A DNA stretch of 64,000 nucleotides from NCBI GenBank assembly GCA_046260765.1, contig JBHEOO010000002.1:1-64000 (forward strand), in the 5' to 3' direction. The notes under the pieces were generated by a model. The model searched no databases and had not been told where the DNA came from. It saw nothing but the letters and a program-made list of their open reading frames with translations. The translations under genes and the position numbers were made by a program. Of the stretch, positions 34,067 through 43,475 are shown piece by piece (positions within the stretch are counted from its first letter, which is position 1; every line of letters starts with the position of its first letter). The stretch is from Chromatocurvus sp046260765 (GTDB taxonomy: Bacteria > Pseudomonadota > Gammaproteobacteria > Pseudomonadales > Halieaceae).

Positions 34067-36967
34067 CTACTTGCTCTTGTCGCTGGATGATGGCGCACTT
34101 ACGCCGGCGAAAACGGCCTGCCACTGTGTCTGAACCGTATCGATATGCTGCTGGTAATCCGCTGCCGCCACGATTCCCCTGGCCTGCTGCAGCGCGAGCT
34201 GGTGAGACGCGGACCGAAAAGCAATATAGGCCTGAATCAGCTTATCGCAGACGTCCTGCGAGAACAGACCCTGACTGCCCAGGCTCTCGAGAATCCGGAT
34301 GTTGTCTGACCAGCGGGTAAGACCGGGTACACAATACGACCACGCAAGCACAGCGTATTGCACCATAAATTCTATATCAACGATACCGCCTGGCGACTGT
34401 TTTAGCTCGAACTGGTCATCGCTGAGAGACCTCGGGAGCAGGTGTCCACGCATTTTTTCACGCATGGCAACGACCTCGCCGGCCAGCCTTGCCGCATCCC
34501 GCGGCTGGCAGAGAATCTCGCGTCTGAGCTCGTCCACCGACCCGGCTACCCGACCATCCCCCGCAACCGTGCGGGCTCGCACCAGCGCCTGATGTTCCCA
34601 GGTCCACGCCGTGTCATGCTGGTAGGCAGCAAATGCCTTCAGCGTAGAAACCAACAGCCCCGATGCGCCCGAGGGCCGCAGGCGCATGTCTATCTCGTAC
34701 AGCTTGCCCAGCGGCATACGCGTCTCAAGAATATGGATGACTTTCTGCCCGAGCCGTGTGTAGAACACGCTGTTATCAATGCTGCGCTCGCCGCTGGTAA
34801 CCCCACCGGCTTCGGCGTCATAGATGAACACCAGATCCAGATCCGAGGCATAGCTGAGCTCAATACCACCCAGCTTGCCGTAGCTGTAGATGACAAAGCC
34901 GGTGTCTTCCCCATCGCGGGCAGGCTCGCCGTAGCGGGCGACCAGTTGCGCCCAGGCCACGCGCAGCACCTGCTCGAGAACGACCTCGGCAATGAAGGTG
35001 AGCTTGTCGCTTACCTTCATCAGCGGCAGGCGGCCGAGACGCTCACTGGCCGCGACCCGCAGCACGTGCGCCGCCTTGAAGTAGCGCAGTGCCTCCATCT
35101 GCGCCTCAAGATCCGTGAGCGGCAGGCGATCGACCTGGCGCCGCAGCTCTTCCTGCAGGCGTTCACGATCCGGGGCGGAATACAGACTGGAGCGGTCGAG
35201 CAGTTCATCGAGCAGGACAGGCTGCGCCGCCAGCAACTCGGCGATCCAGGGGCTCGCTTCACACAGGGCAACCAGCTCTGCCAGTGCCGGTGGATTCTCC
35301 ATCAACAGCATCAGGTAGACACTGCGCCGCAGTACTGCACGCACCAGGGGAAGGATGCGCTGCAGCGCAAGATCGGGCTGCCCGACCCCGGCGCAGGCCT
35401 CAAGCAGCAGCGGCATGAATTGCTCCAGGCGCTCCCGGCTCTCCCGCTGCAGACCGCGCAGGCGCGTGACATCCCGCAGATCCGACAGACGCTCCAGCGC
35501 GTCCTCGGCCTCAGCGTAGCCCAGCTCACTCAGCACATTGGCATCGAGGGCATTCCAGGGCGCCAGCGTCGGTTCGGCCTCGGCATCCTCCGGGGCCGCA
35601 ATAAGATCGTTGAAGTGTGCAGCCACCCGCTGCCGGTGGCCCGCCAGGGCGGTGCTGAAGTCATCCCATCCGCTGAAACCCATGACCTCGGCCAGAGCAG
35701 CACGACCCAGTGCGTCGTCCGGAAGCTCCTGGGTCTGCCTGTCGGCATAGCCCTGTAGCGCATGCTCGGTATCACGCAGGAAACAGTATGCCTGTCGCAG
35801 TTCCTCGACCACATCGACCGGCAGGCAGCCGAGTTCGGCACAGCTTGGCAACACAGTCAGCAGCTCTCTCTGCTGCAGGGCCCGGTCCCGTCCGCCGCGA
35901 ATCAGCTGCAGGCACTGGGCAATGAATTCGATCTCGCGGATTCCCCCGGAGCCCAGCTTGACGTTGTTTTCCAGTCCCCGGCGCTGTACCTCGGCAACGA
36001 GCATGCGCTTCATGCCGCGCAGGCTGTCGATCACACCAAAGTCCACATAGCGCCGGAACACGAAGGGTCGCAGCATACGCATGAGCCCGGCGCTGTGACT
36101 GTCGCTGCCGGTAATCGGCCGCGCCTTGACCAGTGCATAGCGCTCCCAGTCCCGCCCCTGGTCCTGGTAATACTCTTCCAGCGCCGCAAAATTGTGAGCA
36201 AGCGCGCCACTCTCGCCATAAGGCCGCAGGCGCATGTCCACCCGGAACACAAAGCCATCGGCGGTAACGGTGTCCAGGGCGTTGATCAGCGCGCGCCCCA
36301 GCCGCGTAAAAAATTCTTCGTTACTCAGTTGCTTGCGCTCGCCGTCGGTCTGCCCCGCCTCGGGAAAGGCAAAGATCAGGTCGATATCCGAGGACACGTT
36401 GAGCTCGCGCGCCCCTAACTTGCCCATCGCGATGACGATAAGCTCCTGTGCCTGGCCGGAACGCCGACCGATCGGTCGGCCAAAGCGCTGCACCAGCCTG
36501 GCTTCGCACACCTCAAGTGCATGCTGCACGCAGGCCTCGGCGAGCAGCGAGGTATCGCGCACGGTTTCCAGGGTATCGGCCAGGCGATTGAAGTCACGCC
36601 AGAGAATGCGCAGCATATGGTACTGGCGGAAGCGACGCAGCGTTCTTGCGAGATCAGCCGCAAGATCGGCGGCGGGCTCACTAAGGTCAGCGCGGAGGCG
36701 CTGCAGCCAGGACGCCTCTGGCAGAGACGCATCCAGATCGCCACTGTTGACCGCAGTCAGCAGCAGGCCCGGGCGACGCCGCAGCTGCGCCGCCACGTAC
36801 TGGCTGCAGGCGAGCATGCGGGCGAGCTGCGGTCCGCGCCGGGCATCCGCGGCCAGTGCCTGCAAGGGCGCGCGCTCATGACTGCCGGCGTTCTCCAGCA
36901 CTGCCGCCCAGGCCACCCTGGCAACCTCATCAAGGCTGGCGGGCAGTTGATGAACCCGTTCCGTCAT
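34067..36967 (-). CDS. glnE: Bifunctional glutamine synthetase adenylyltransferase/deadenylylase (GlnE)
   Basis: A 966-residue protein that adenylylates and deadenylylates glutamine synthetase in response to PII. Two nucleotidyltransferase domains are visible: the N-terminal deadenylylase domain with GKLGARELNVSSDIDLIFAF and the C-terminal adenylyltransferase domain with YGKLGGIELSYASDLDLVFIYD, joined by long helices. Length is as expected. ATG 36967 is preferred over an upstream TTG. Adjacent ilvE makes a conserved nitrogen-linked pair. Confidence 0.95.
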   Translation of the reverse strand: MTERVHQLPASLDEVARVAWAAVLENAGSHERAPLQALAADARRGPQLARMLACSQYVAAQLRRRPGLLLTAVNSGDLDASLPEASWLQRLRADLSEPAADLAADLARTLRRFRQYHMLRILWRDFNRLADTLETVRDTSLLAEACVQHALEVCEARLVQRFGRPIGRRSGQAQELIVIAMGKLGARELNVSSDIDLIFAFPEAGQTDGERKQLSNEEFFTRLGRALINALDTVTADGFVFRVDMRLRPYGESGALAHNFAALEEYYQDQGRDWERYALVKARPITGSDSHSAGLMRMLRPFVFRRYVDFGVIDSLRGMKRMLVAEVQRRGLENNVKLGSGGIREIEFIAQCLQLIRGGRDRALQQRELLTVLPSCAELGCLPVDVVEELRQAYCFLRDTEHALQGYADRQTQELPDDALGRAALAEVMGFSGWDDFSTALAGHRQRVAAHFNDLIAAPEDAEAEPTLAPWNALDANVLSELGYAEAEDALERLSDLRDVTRLRGLQRESRERLEQFMPLLLEACAGVGQPDLALQRILPLVRAVLRRSVYLMLLMENPPALAELVALCEASPWIAELLAAQPVLLDELLDRSSLYSAPDRERLQEELRRQVDRLPLTDLEAQMEALRYFKAAHVLRVAASERLGRLPLMKVSDKLTFIAEVVLEQVLRVAWAQLVARYGEPARDGEDTGFVIYSYGKLGGIELSYASDLDLVFIYDAEAGGVTSGERSIDNSVFYTRLGQKVIHILETRMPLGKLYEIDMRLRPSGASGLLVSTLKAFAAYQHDTAWTWEHQALVRARTVAGDGRVAGSVDELRREILCQPRDAARLAGEVVAMREKMRGHLLPRSLSDDQFELKQSPGGIVDIEFMVQYAVLAWSYCVPGLTRWSDNIRILESLGSQGLFSQDVCDKLIQAYIAFRSASHQLALQQARGIVAAADYQQHIDTVQTQWQAVFAGVSAPSSSDKSK

Positions 36968-37015
36968 GTCACGCAATCCCTACGGGGCATAGTACTCGCG
37001 GCGTTGAGAGGCTGA

Positions 37016-38791
37016 TCAGCGATTACCCACCGGCGCCACGCGCAGGACCTCTTCTATGGTTGTTTCACCCCGCAGCACGCGCTGCGCGCCCGACTCGCGC
37101 AGGGAATGCATCCCTTCGGCGGCGGCGGCGCGACGCACCGCGCCAGTATCGATGCCGGTCACAATGGTCTCTTCCACCGCGGGGCTGTTGAGCAGCACTT
37201 CGTAGATGCCACGGCGCCCGACGAACCCGGTCTGGCGACAGGCGCGGCAGCCCACCGGAGCGAAAACCCGCGCCGGGGCGGGCCCGGCCTCACCCACCAG
37301 TGCCGCCCAGGCCCTGGGGTCGGCCGGCTCCGGCACCTTGCAGCTTGCGCAGAGAATGCGCACCAGACGCTGGGACATGACGCCGCGCACCGTCGCCCTG
37401 ATCAGATAAGCGGGCACCCCGAGCTCCAGCAGACGCGAGAGCGAGGACGGGGAATCGTTCGTGTGCAGGGTCGACAGCACCAGGTGGCCGGTCAGCGCTG
37501 CCTGCACCGCCATATTGGCAGTTTCCAGATCGCGGATCTCACCGACCATGATGATGTCCGGGTCCTGGCGCAGCAGCGTGCGCACGCCGGTGGAGAAGTC
37601 CAGGTCGATGCCGTGATTTACCTGCATCTGGTTGAAGCGGTCCTCCACCATCTCGATCGGATCCTCGATGGTGCAGACGTTCACCTCATCGGTGGCGAGC
37701 TGGCGCAGCGTGGAATACAGGGTCGTGGTCTTGCCGGAGCCGGTGGGGCCAGTCACCAGCGCGATACCGTTACCGGCGCTGGTCATGCTGTTCCAGCGCG
37801 CGAGGTCATCGTCCTCCAGCCCGAGCTCAACAAAGCCCTTGTGCAGCACCTCGGGATCGAAAATACGCATCACCAGCTTTTCGCCAAAGGCGGTGGGCAG
37901 CGTCGACAGGCGCAGTTCCACCTCGCCGCCGGCCGGGGTACGGGTTTTCAGGCGACCATCCTGCGGCCTGCGCTTTTCGGCGACGTCCATGCGGCCGAGG
38001 ATCTTGATGCGGCTGGTCATGGCCGCGCATACAGCCTGGGGCAGCTCGTATACCGGGTGCAGCACGCCATCGATGCGGAAACGCACCTTGCCCACCTCAC
38101 GCCGGGGCTCGACATGAATATCGCTGGCGCGCTGCTCAAAGGCGTACTGCAGCAGCCAGTCGACAATGCTGACCACGTGCTGGTCGTTGGCATCCAGCTC
38201 CTGTCGCGAACCCATGTCGAGCAGCTGCTCGAGATTATTTACCGCCGGCGGCTGACCGCGGGCGGCGTTGCCGGCACCGGCGCCGCGCACCGAGCGTGCC
38301 ATGGTGTAGAACTCGGCAGTAAAGCGGACAATATCCCGGGGGTCGGCGAGCACCCGCTTTACCGGACGCCGGGCCACGTGTTCCAGATTGTCCTGCCAGC
38401 TATAGAGGAAAGGTTCCGCGCTGGCCACGACCACGCTGTCGCGATTGGCCTCAACGGCAAGGATGCGGTGACGTTCGGCGAAGGCGCGGGACATGACCTC
38501 GGCGACAGCACCCACGTTGATGCGCAGCGGGTCGATCTCGTAAACCGCCTGACCAACGCGGCCACCCAGCCAGGACAGAAGGCGATCCATGGTGAGTGCG
38601 GTTCCCGCTCGCGAGGCATCCGCCAGACGCTGCTCGGCGAGGAATACCAGCGGGTGAACCGAGCCGATGTTGACGCCAGCCAAACGGTGCGCATCCGCCG
38701 CGGACAGACAGCCGTCCCGGCGCAGCAAAGCAACCAGTTCTGGGAGGCTGAGTTTGCGCTCGCGCTGCAATGAGGCATCCGGCGCGGTCAT
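37016..38791 (-). CDS. GspE/PulE/PilB-type secretion ATPase
   Basis: A 591-residue type II/IV secretion traffic ATPase. The C-terminal domain has VTGPTGSGKTTTLYSTLRQL (Walker A), TIEDPIE (Asp box), LLRQDPDIIMVGEIRDLETA (Walker B), HTNDSPSSLSRL (His box), and a four-Cys zinc site (CASC ... CRAC). An N-terminal GspE_N/MshEN-like region precedes. It sits alone upstream of glnE without pilin, platform or prepilin peptidase genes, so partners must be elsewhere. ATG 38791 has AGGA at 7-nt spacing; a GTG at 38806 is an alternative. Confidence 0.88.
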   Translation of the reverse strand: MTAPDASLQRERKLSLPELVALLRRDGCLSAADAHRLAGVNIGSVHPLVFLAEQRLADASRAGTALTMDRLLSWLGGRVGQAVYEIDPLRINVGAVAEVMSRAFAERHRILAVEANRDSVVVASAEPFLYSWQDNLEHVARRPVKRVLADPRDIVRFTAEFYTMARSVRGAGAGNAARGQPPAVNNLEQLLDMGSRQELDANDQHVVSIVDWLLQYAFEQRASDIHVEPRREVGKVRFRIDGVLHPVYELPQAVCAAMTSRIKILGRMDVAEKRRPQDGRLKTRTPAGGEVELRLSTLPTAFGEKLVMRIFDPEVLHKGFVELGLEDDDLARWNSMTSAGNGIALVTGPTGSGKTTTLYSTLRQLATDEVNVCTIEDPIEMVEDRFNQMQVNHGIDLDFSTGVRTLLRQDPDIIMVGEIRDLETANMAVQAALTGHLVLSTLHTNDSPSSLSRLLELGVPAYLIRATVRGVMSQRLVRILCASCKVPEPADPRAWAALVGEAGPAPARVFAPVGCRACRQTGFVGRRGIYEVLLNSPAVEETIVTGIDTGAVRRAAAAEGMHSLRESGAQRVLRGETTIEEVLRVAPVGNR

Positions 38792-38936
38792 TGGCATATC
38801 CTGCACGGTTGGCGTTGTATAAGCGGCATGCTAACACAGGCCCTGAACGTCCAGCCCTTCAGAAGCGCGCAGCAGCGGAAGAAATCCGCGCCGCTTTTGG
38901 TTAACCTTAGTGGCCTCATTTCGACAGGATCGATAC

Positions 38937-40259
38937 GTGACCGAGCACGGCGGCGGCAACTTTGACTGGTTCCGCAACACGGCCCCTTACATCAACGCCC
39001 ACCGCGGCAAACGCTTCGTGCTCATGATCGGCGGGGAAGTTGCCAGTGAGGGCGCGCTGGCGGGCCTGATTCACGACATTGCGCTGCTCAGCAGTCTGGG
39101 TGTGCACCTGGTGCTGGTGCACGGCAGCCGCCCGCAGATCGAAAGCCGGCTGCAGCGCGCCGGCCTCCGTACCAGCTTCCACCGCGGCCTGCGCATCTGC
39201 GATAGCGAGGCAATGGCCTGCGTTCGTGACGCTGCGGGCGCCCTGCGCGTGGAAATAGAAGCACTGCTTTCCATGGGACTGCCAAACTCGCCCATGCAGG
39301 GCGCGGACCTGCGCATCTGCTCGGGCAACTTCGTCACCGGTCGCCCCATCGGCGTTCTCGACGGCGTCGACCATCACCTGACCGGCCGCGTGCGCGGCAT
39401 CGACAGTGACGGCATACGCCAGCAGCTCAATGCCGGCTCCCTGGTTCTGTTATCGCCCCTGGGTTATTCACCCACGGGTGAGGTGTTCAATCTGGCGCTG
39501 GAAGATATCGCCGTGCATACGGCGGTTGCCATCGGCGCCGAGAAGCTCATCATGTTCGGCGCCACCGCCGGTGTCCATCACGCCGGCGGCACACTGGTGA
39601 GGCAGTGCGCGGTGGACGAGATCGCGCAGCTGGCAGTAACCGACATGGCGCAGAAAGCGCTGCTGGACACCGCCGGTCGTGCCTGCCGCCAGGGCGTGCC
39701 GCGCTGCCACATCATCAGCTATCGGGAAGACGGGGCACTGCTTAGGGAGCTGTTCACCCACGACGGCAGCGGCACGCTGATTACGCGACGACCCTGGGAG
39801 CAATCGCGACGGGCGAGTATCGACGATGTCGGCGGCATACTGGAGCTGATACAGCCGCTGGAGGAAGAGGGCGTACTGCTGAAGCGTTCACGGGAGATGC
39901 TGGAGGCGGAGATCGAGCGCTTTCGTCTGCTCGAGCGCGACGGCCGTATCATCGCGTGTGCAGCGCTTTACCCCTGTCCGCCGGACGACTGCGGCGAGAT
40001 TGCCTGTATTGTCTCCCACCCCGATTATCGCGGCGAGAGCCGTGGCCGGCGATTGCTGGGGGAGCTTGAGCGCGAGGCAAAAAGCCTTGGACTGAACCGC
40101 GTTTTCGTCCTGACGACCCAGACCGCCCACTGGTTCATCGAGCAGGGCTTCGAGGAAGCCTCGAGGGAGTCACTGCCACATCAGCGTCGCGATCTGTACA
40201 ACCTGCAGCGCAATTCCAAGGTCTTTTTCAAGCGCCTGCGCTATCCCTCAGGGCGCTGA
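38937..40259 (+). CDS. argA: N-acetylglutamate synthase (ArgA)
   Basis: First step of arginine synthesis, 440 residues. An amino-acid-kinase-like N-terminal domain (YINAHRGKRFVLMIGGEV, LVLVHGSRPQIESRL, LRICSGNFVTGRPIGVLDGVD) is followed by a GNAT domain (IACAALYPCP, IACIVSHPDYRGESRGRRLL, FVLTTQTAHWFIEQGF). The pair is diagnostic of ArgA over ArgB. GTG 38937 follows CAGGA; an upstream GTG at 38910 is less likely. The 3' end overlaps a convergent lipoprotein gene by 12 nt. Confidence 0.95.
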   Translation: MTEHGGGNFDWFRNTAPYINAHRGKRFVLMIGGEVASEGALAGLIHDIALLSSLGVHLVLVHGSRPQIESRLQRAGLRTSFHRGLRICDSEAMACVRDAAGALRVEIEALLSMGLPNSPMQGADLRICSGNFVTGRPIGVLDGVDHHLTGRVRGIDSDGIRQQLNAGSLVLLSPLGYSPTGEVFNLALEDIAVHTAVAIGAEKLIMFGATAGVHHAGGTLVRQCAVDEIAQLAVTDMAQKALLDTAGRACRQGVPRCHIISYREDGALLRELFTHDGSGTLITRRPWEQSRRASIDDVGGILELIQPLEEEGVLLKRSREMLEAEIERFRLLERDGRIIACAALYPCPPDDCGEIACIVSHPDYRGESRGRRLLGELEREAKSLGLNRVFVLTTQTAHWFIEQGFEEASRESLPHQRRDLYNLQRNSKVFFKRLRYPSGR

Positions 40260-41084
40260 CAGCTGCGTGAAATCCCCGCGCAGACCCGACAGTTTGCGCC
40301 GCAGATAGCGGTCCTGCCGCTCGCTTCGGGTATCCACCGCCGCCGCCACAGCGCGGTAGATCAGCGCTGAATTGTGCGCGTAAGTACCGAGGTAGGTCGG
40401 CGATACGGTGTCTTCCCAGTCTGTGACGCGCTGGCGAAGCTCCGTCTGCCAGCCGGGTTTTCGCTGCAGCACTTCCTCAAGCCAGTCTACCCAGCGCTGG
40501 CGCTCCGTCAGCCAGGCGGTGTCGGCGCGGCGCAGGTCATCCAGGTGTGTACAGATTTCGCGCTGCCTGCCTCGACCCATACGCCCCAGGTAATCCTCGA
40601 GGTTGTCTATCAGGCTATCGCAGGCCTCTTCCCGGTACGCCTCGTCGTCGCGATCGAGGTATTTTTCTTCGTACTCCAGTTGGCGTTCGCGCAGCTTGCC
40701 AATGAATTCAGCGATCTGCGCGTCATCCAGCGCCTCGCCCACCACCATAAGCTCATCGAGCGCCCGGTCACGCAGCCGCAGCCATTCCACCTCTGCCGAC
40801 AGCGCCAGCCCCTCCACGGTCGCCGGGGTAACCGGGCTGTCCAGGGACGCCTCGGCCCGCGCCAGCAGCGATACGTAGCGGGGCAGCTCCGAGCGCCGGT
40901 GCCAGCCGAGCAAGGCATCCACCTGGTCCTTCAGAAGCTGGCGCTGATCGCGCTCCAGATCGACGTAACCCGACAGATACCAGGGAATCAGGAAGTCCAG
41001 ACGGTTATAAAAGAACTGGGTGCTGCTGCAGCCGGCAATCAGCACCAGCAGCATACAGCCGACCAGAGTGCGGGATCGGCGCAC
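40248..41084 (-). CDS. DUF6279 family lipoprotein
   Basis: A predicted outer- or inner-membrane lipoprotein of about 279 residues. A short signal ends in the lipobox LIAGC, then SSTQFFYNRLDFLIPWYLSGYVDLERDQRQLLKDQVDALLGWHRRSELPRYVSLL, a family-typical helical beginning. The rest is charged alpha-helical (EYEEKYLDRDDEAYREEACDSLIDNLEDYLG). Function unknown. The start is uncertain: GTG 41084 leaves a sensible signal peptide, while the longer frame would overlap the downstream-of-leuA VOC gene. Confidence 0.72.
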   Translation of the reverse strand: MRRSRTLVGCMLLVLIAGCSSTQFFYNRLDFLIPWYLSGYVDLERDQRQLLKDQVDALLGWHRRSELPRYVSLLARAEASLDSPVTPATVEGLALSAEVEWLRLRDRALDELMVVGEALDDAQIAEFIGKLRERQLEYEEKYLDRDDEAYREEACDSLIDNLEDYLGRMGRGRQREICTHLDDLRRADTAWLTERQRWVDWLEEVLQRKPGWQTELRQRVTDWEDTVSPTYLGTYAHNSALIYRAVAAAVDTRSERQDRYLRRKLSGLRGDFTQLSAP

Positions 41085-41101
41085 AGGTCGGCAAGCGGGC
41101 G

Positions 41102-41542
41102 TCAGGGGTAATCCAGCCCGTCGGTGGCGAACAGCATTTCCGGGTTGCGGAAACATTTGAACTCGAGGTAATTGCCCGCGGGGTCGCGCACAAAGCAGGT
41201 GCGCTGCTCGCCGCGACGCCCGGCAAAGCGCGTATGCGGACCGATGGCGTAATCGATGCTGTTGGACTGCAGGCGGGACAGCAGTGCGTCAAAGTCATCC
41301 CAGGGCAGAACCAGACCGAAGTGCGAGGCGGGCACCTGCTCGTCATCCACCGGGTTGGTCGCAACCACCGGCATGTCGCGCTTTTCTACCTTGTGTACCA
41401 CCAGTTGATGACTGCCAAAGTCATAGTCTATCCAGCGTGAGGACGAACGGCCGCGAGTGCAGCCGAGAACGTCACCGTAGAATATCGCCGCGGCGTCGAG
41501 GTCGTCCACCGGCAGGGCGAGATGAAAAATACCGCTTTGCAT
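41102..41542 (-). CDS. VOC superfamily (glyoxalase/dioxygenase-like) protein
   Basis: A 146-residue vicinal-oxygen-chelate protein. The paired beta-alpha-beta-beta-beta modules are seen in GIFHLALPVDDLDAAAIFYGDVLGC and SHFGLVLPWDDFDALLSRL, with likely metal ligands His7, His of the second module and Glu in AGNYLEFKCF. The exact reaction is unknown; it resembles uncharacterised glyoxalase-like dioxygenase proteins. It follows leuA on the same strand with a 51-nt gap. Confidence 0.78.
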   Translation of the reverse strand: MQSGIFHLALPVDDLDAAAIFYGDVLGCTRGRSSSRWIDYDFGSHQLVVHKVEKRDMPVVATNPVDDEQVPASHFGLVLPWDDFDALLSRLQSNSIDYAIGPHTRFAGRRGEQRTCFVRDPAGNYLEFKCFRNPEMLFATDGLDYP

Positions 41543-41593
41543 GGTTCAGGCTCCGGATTGAAAACGGTGGCAAAGCGCATGCCGGCGACCGCA

Positions 41594-43267
41594 TCAGGCT
41601 GCCGCGATGGCGTCCTGCCCGACCGCACGGTTGATGGCGCAGAGTATGCCGCTCAATGAAGCCTGTACTATATCGTGACTGACGCCGACGCCACAGTAGC
41701 GCTCGCCATCTATATTGAGCTGTATGTAGCATACCGCTTCGGCATCCGCACTTTTGCTCAACGCGTGCTCGCTGTATTCCACAAGCACCAGCTGGCGGCC
41801 CGTGAAACGCTGCATGGCATCGACAAACGCAGCGACCACGCCGTTACCGCTGCCGGTCAGAGAATGGCGCTGGCCGCCCCGTGCCAGAACCACCTGCAGC
41901 TGGTCGACCGAGGCGGCGCGACTGATCTGGTAGTCACCCAGCTCCCAGCCTTCAGACACATCCAGGTAGGTATTCCGGAACAGATCAAGAATGGCCTGCG
42001 AGCCGACTTCGCCCTCAGCAGCCTCGGCATGGGCCTGCACAGCGGCGCTGAAGTCGATCTGCAGCCAGCGCGGCAGATCGTAGCCGTGATCGCGTTCCAG
42101 CACGTAGGCGATGCCCCCCTTGCCGGACTGGCTGTTGATGCGGATGACCTCCTGGTAAGAGCGGCCGATATCCGCCGGGTCGATCGGCAGATAGGCCACC
42201 TGCCAGGGCTCGGCATTGTCGCGGCGCGCCAGGCACTTCTTGATCGCGTCCTGATGACTGCCGGAAAACGCCGTGAACACCAGCTCGCCAGCGTAGGGAT
42301 GGCGCGGGTGCACCGGCAGCTGGGTGCAGTCGCGCACCGTCTGGATAATCTCGTCCATATGGCCCAGCTGCAGCTCCGGATCGATACCCTGGCTGTACAG
42401 GTTCATGGCCATGGTCACGATGTCCATATTACCGGTACGCTCGCCGTTGCCCATCAGGGTGCCCTCCACCCGGTCGGCGCCGGCGAGGACACCGAGCTCG
42501 GCGGCAGCCACGGCACAGCCACGGTCATTGTGCGTGTGCAGCGAGACGATCAGACCCTCGCGGCGGCGCACATGGCGGCAGAACCACTCGATCTGGTCGG
42601 CATAGATGTTGGGGGTGCTCATCTCCACCGTCGCCGGCAGGTTGACGATCGCCGGCTGGTCCGGCGTCGGCTCCCAGACATCCATGACCGCGTCGCAGAC
42701 CTCCACGGCAAAATCGAGCTCTGTGCCGGTAAAGCTCTCCGGGGAGTATTCAAACACCCACTCGGAGCCGGGATAGCGCGCCGCGCAGTCGCGCACCAGC
42801 GTGGCCCCGCGGCGGGCAATGTCGACAATCCCGTCACGCTCCATGGCAAACACCCGTTCACGCTGAACAGTGGAGGTGGAATTGTAGACGTGAACAATCG
42901 CGCGGCGCACGCCCTCAAGGGCGGCGAAGGTTTTTTCGATAAGATCTTCCCGGGCCGGTGTGAGCACCTGAATGGTGACATTGGCGGGTATGCGATCGTT
43001 CTCGATCAGGTCGCGCACAAAGTTGTAGTCGTGGCTTGACGCCGAGGGGAAGCCGACCTCGATCTCCCTGAAACCGATCCTGACCAGCTGATCCCAGAGC
43101 AGGGACTTCTGCTGCGCGGTCATTGGTTCGATGAGCGCCTGGTTGCCATCGCGAAGATCGACGCTACACCAGCGCGGCGCACGTTCGATGTGACGATCAG
43201 GCCACCGCCGGTCCGGCAGGCTTACCGCTGGAAATGGCGGATATTTGCGATGATCAAAATTGCCCAT
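41594..43267 (-). CDS. leuA: 2-isopropylmalate synthase (LeuA)
   Basis: First committed step of leucine synthesis, 557 residues, of the longer LeuA type 2 class. The DRE-TIM catalytic barrel has SVDLRDGNQALIEPM, EVGFPSASSHDYNFVR, VSLHTHNDRGCAVAA (metal His) and GTLMGNGERTGN, followed by the C-terminal allosteric domain that binds leucine. GGAG lies 8 nt before ATG 43267. The upstream 200 bp carries repeats shared with a divergent Lrp/AsnC gene. Confidence 0.95.
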   Translation of the reverse strand: MGNFDHRKYPPFPAVSLPDRRWPDRHIERAPRWCSVDLRDGNQALIEPMTAQQKSLLWDQLVRIGFREIEVGFPSASSHDYNFVRDLIENDRIPANVTIQVLTPAREDLIEKTFAALEGVRRAIVHVYNSTSTVQRERVFAMERDGIVDIARRGATLVRDCAARYPGSEWVFEYSPESFTGTELDFAVEVCDAVMDVWEPTPDQPAIVNLPATVEMSTPNIYADQIEWFCRHVRRREGLIVSLHTHNDRGCAVAAAELGVLAGADRVEGTLMGNGERTGNMDIVTMAMNLYSQGIDPELQLGHMDEIIQTVRDCTQLPVHPRHPYAGELVFTAFSGSHQDAIKKCLARRDNAEPWQVAYLPIDPADIGRSYQEVIRINSQSGKGGIAYVLERDHGYDLPRWLQIDFSAAVQAHAEAAEGEVGSQAILDLFRNTYLDVSEGWELGDYQISRAASVDQLQVVLARGGQRHSLTGSGNGVVAAFVDAMQRFTGRQLVLVEYSEHALSKSADAEAVCYIQLNIDGERYCGVGVSHDIVQASLSGILCAINRAVGQDAIAAA

Positions 43268-43360
43268 GTTAAATCTCCACTGATTTGCCAGTGCTTAGCT
43301 TAGCCACCAAGTGTAACGCCATGCGCTTAGCGGAAGACTGCAAATAACCCTGCCAATAGC

Positions 43361-43420
43361 TTAAATATTGGAGCTTTTCATTAAATATTGGCTTTTTGTT
43401 AGTTATTGTCTTCAATATTG
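43361..43420. repeat. Three tandem ~20-bp AT-rich repeats between leuA and lrp-like gene
   Basis: Units 43361-43380 and 43381-43400 both begin TTAAATATTGG followed by a GCTTTT/CTTTTT run; 43401-43420 is a more diverged unit ending TTCAATATTG. Spacing of 20 bp is close to two helical turns. They lie in the divergent leuA / Lrp-AsnC gap, so binding of that regulator or an Lrp octamer is a natural hypothesis. A nearby CCAATA/TATTGG inverted pair (about 43353-43371) adds dyad symmetry. Confidence 0.6.
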
Positions 43421-43475
43421 ATAAACCACACGGCGAATAGCACCAGGCTATGCCGCAACCGCAGGATGCCAGGCC

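Noticed and set aside
34442..35758. Long open frame antisense to glnE
   Set aside because: Gln/Leu-rich low-information translation opposite a complete GlnE; explained by codon bias.
37106..38773. Long open frame antisense to the GspE-type ATPase gene
   Set aside because: The opposite strand encodes a full set of ATPase motifs; the antisense frame is a GC-rich shadow with no domain and no ribosome binding site.
41675..43039. Long open frame antisense to leuA
   Set aside because: leuA is unmistakable on the other strand; the antisense translation has no recognisable family or plausible start.
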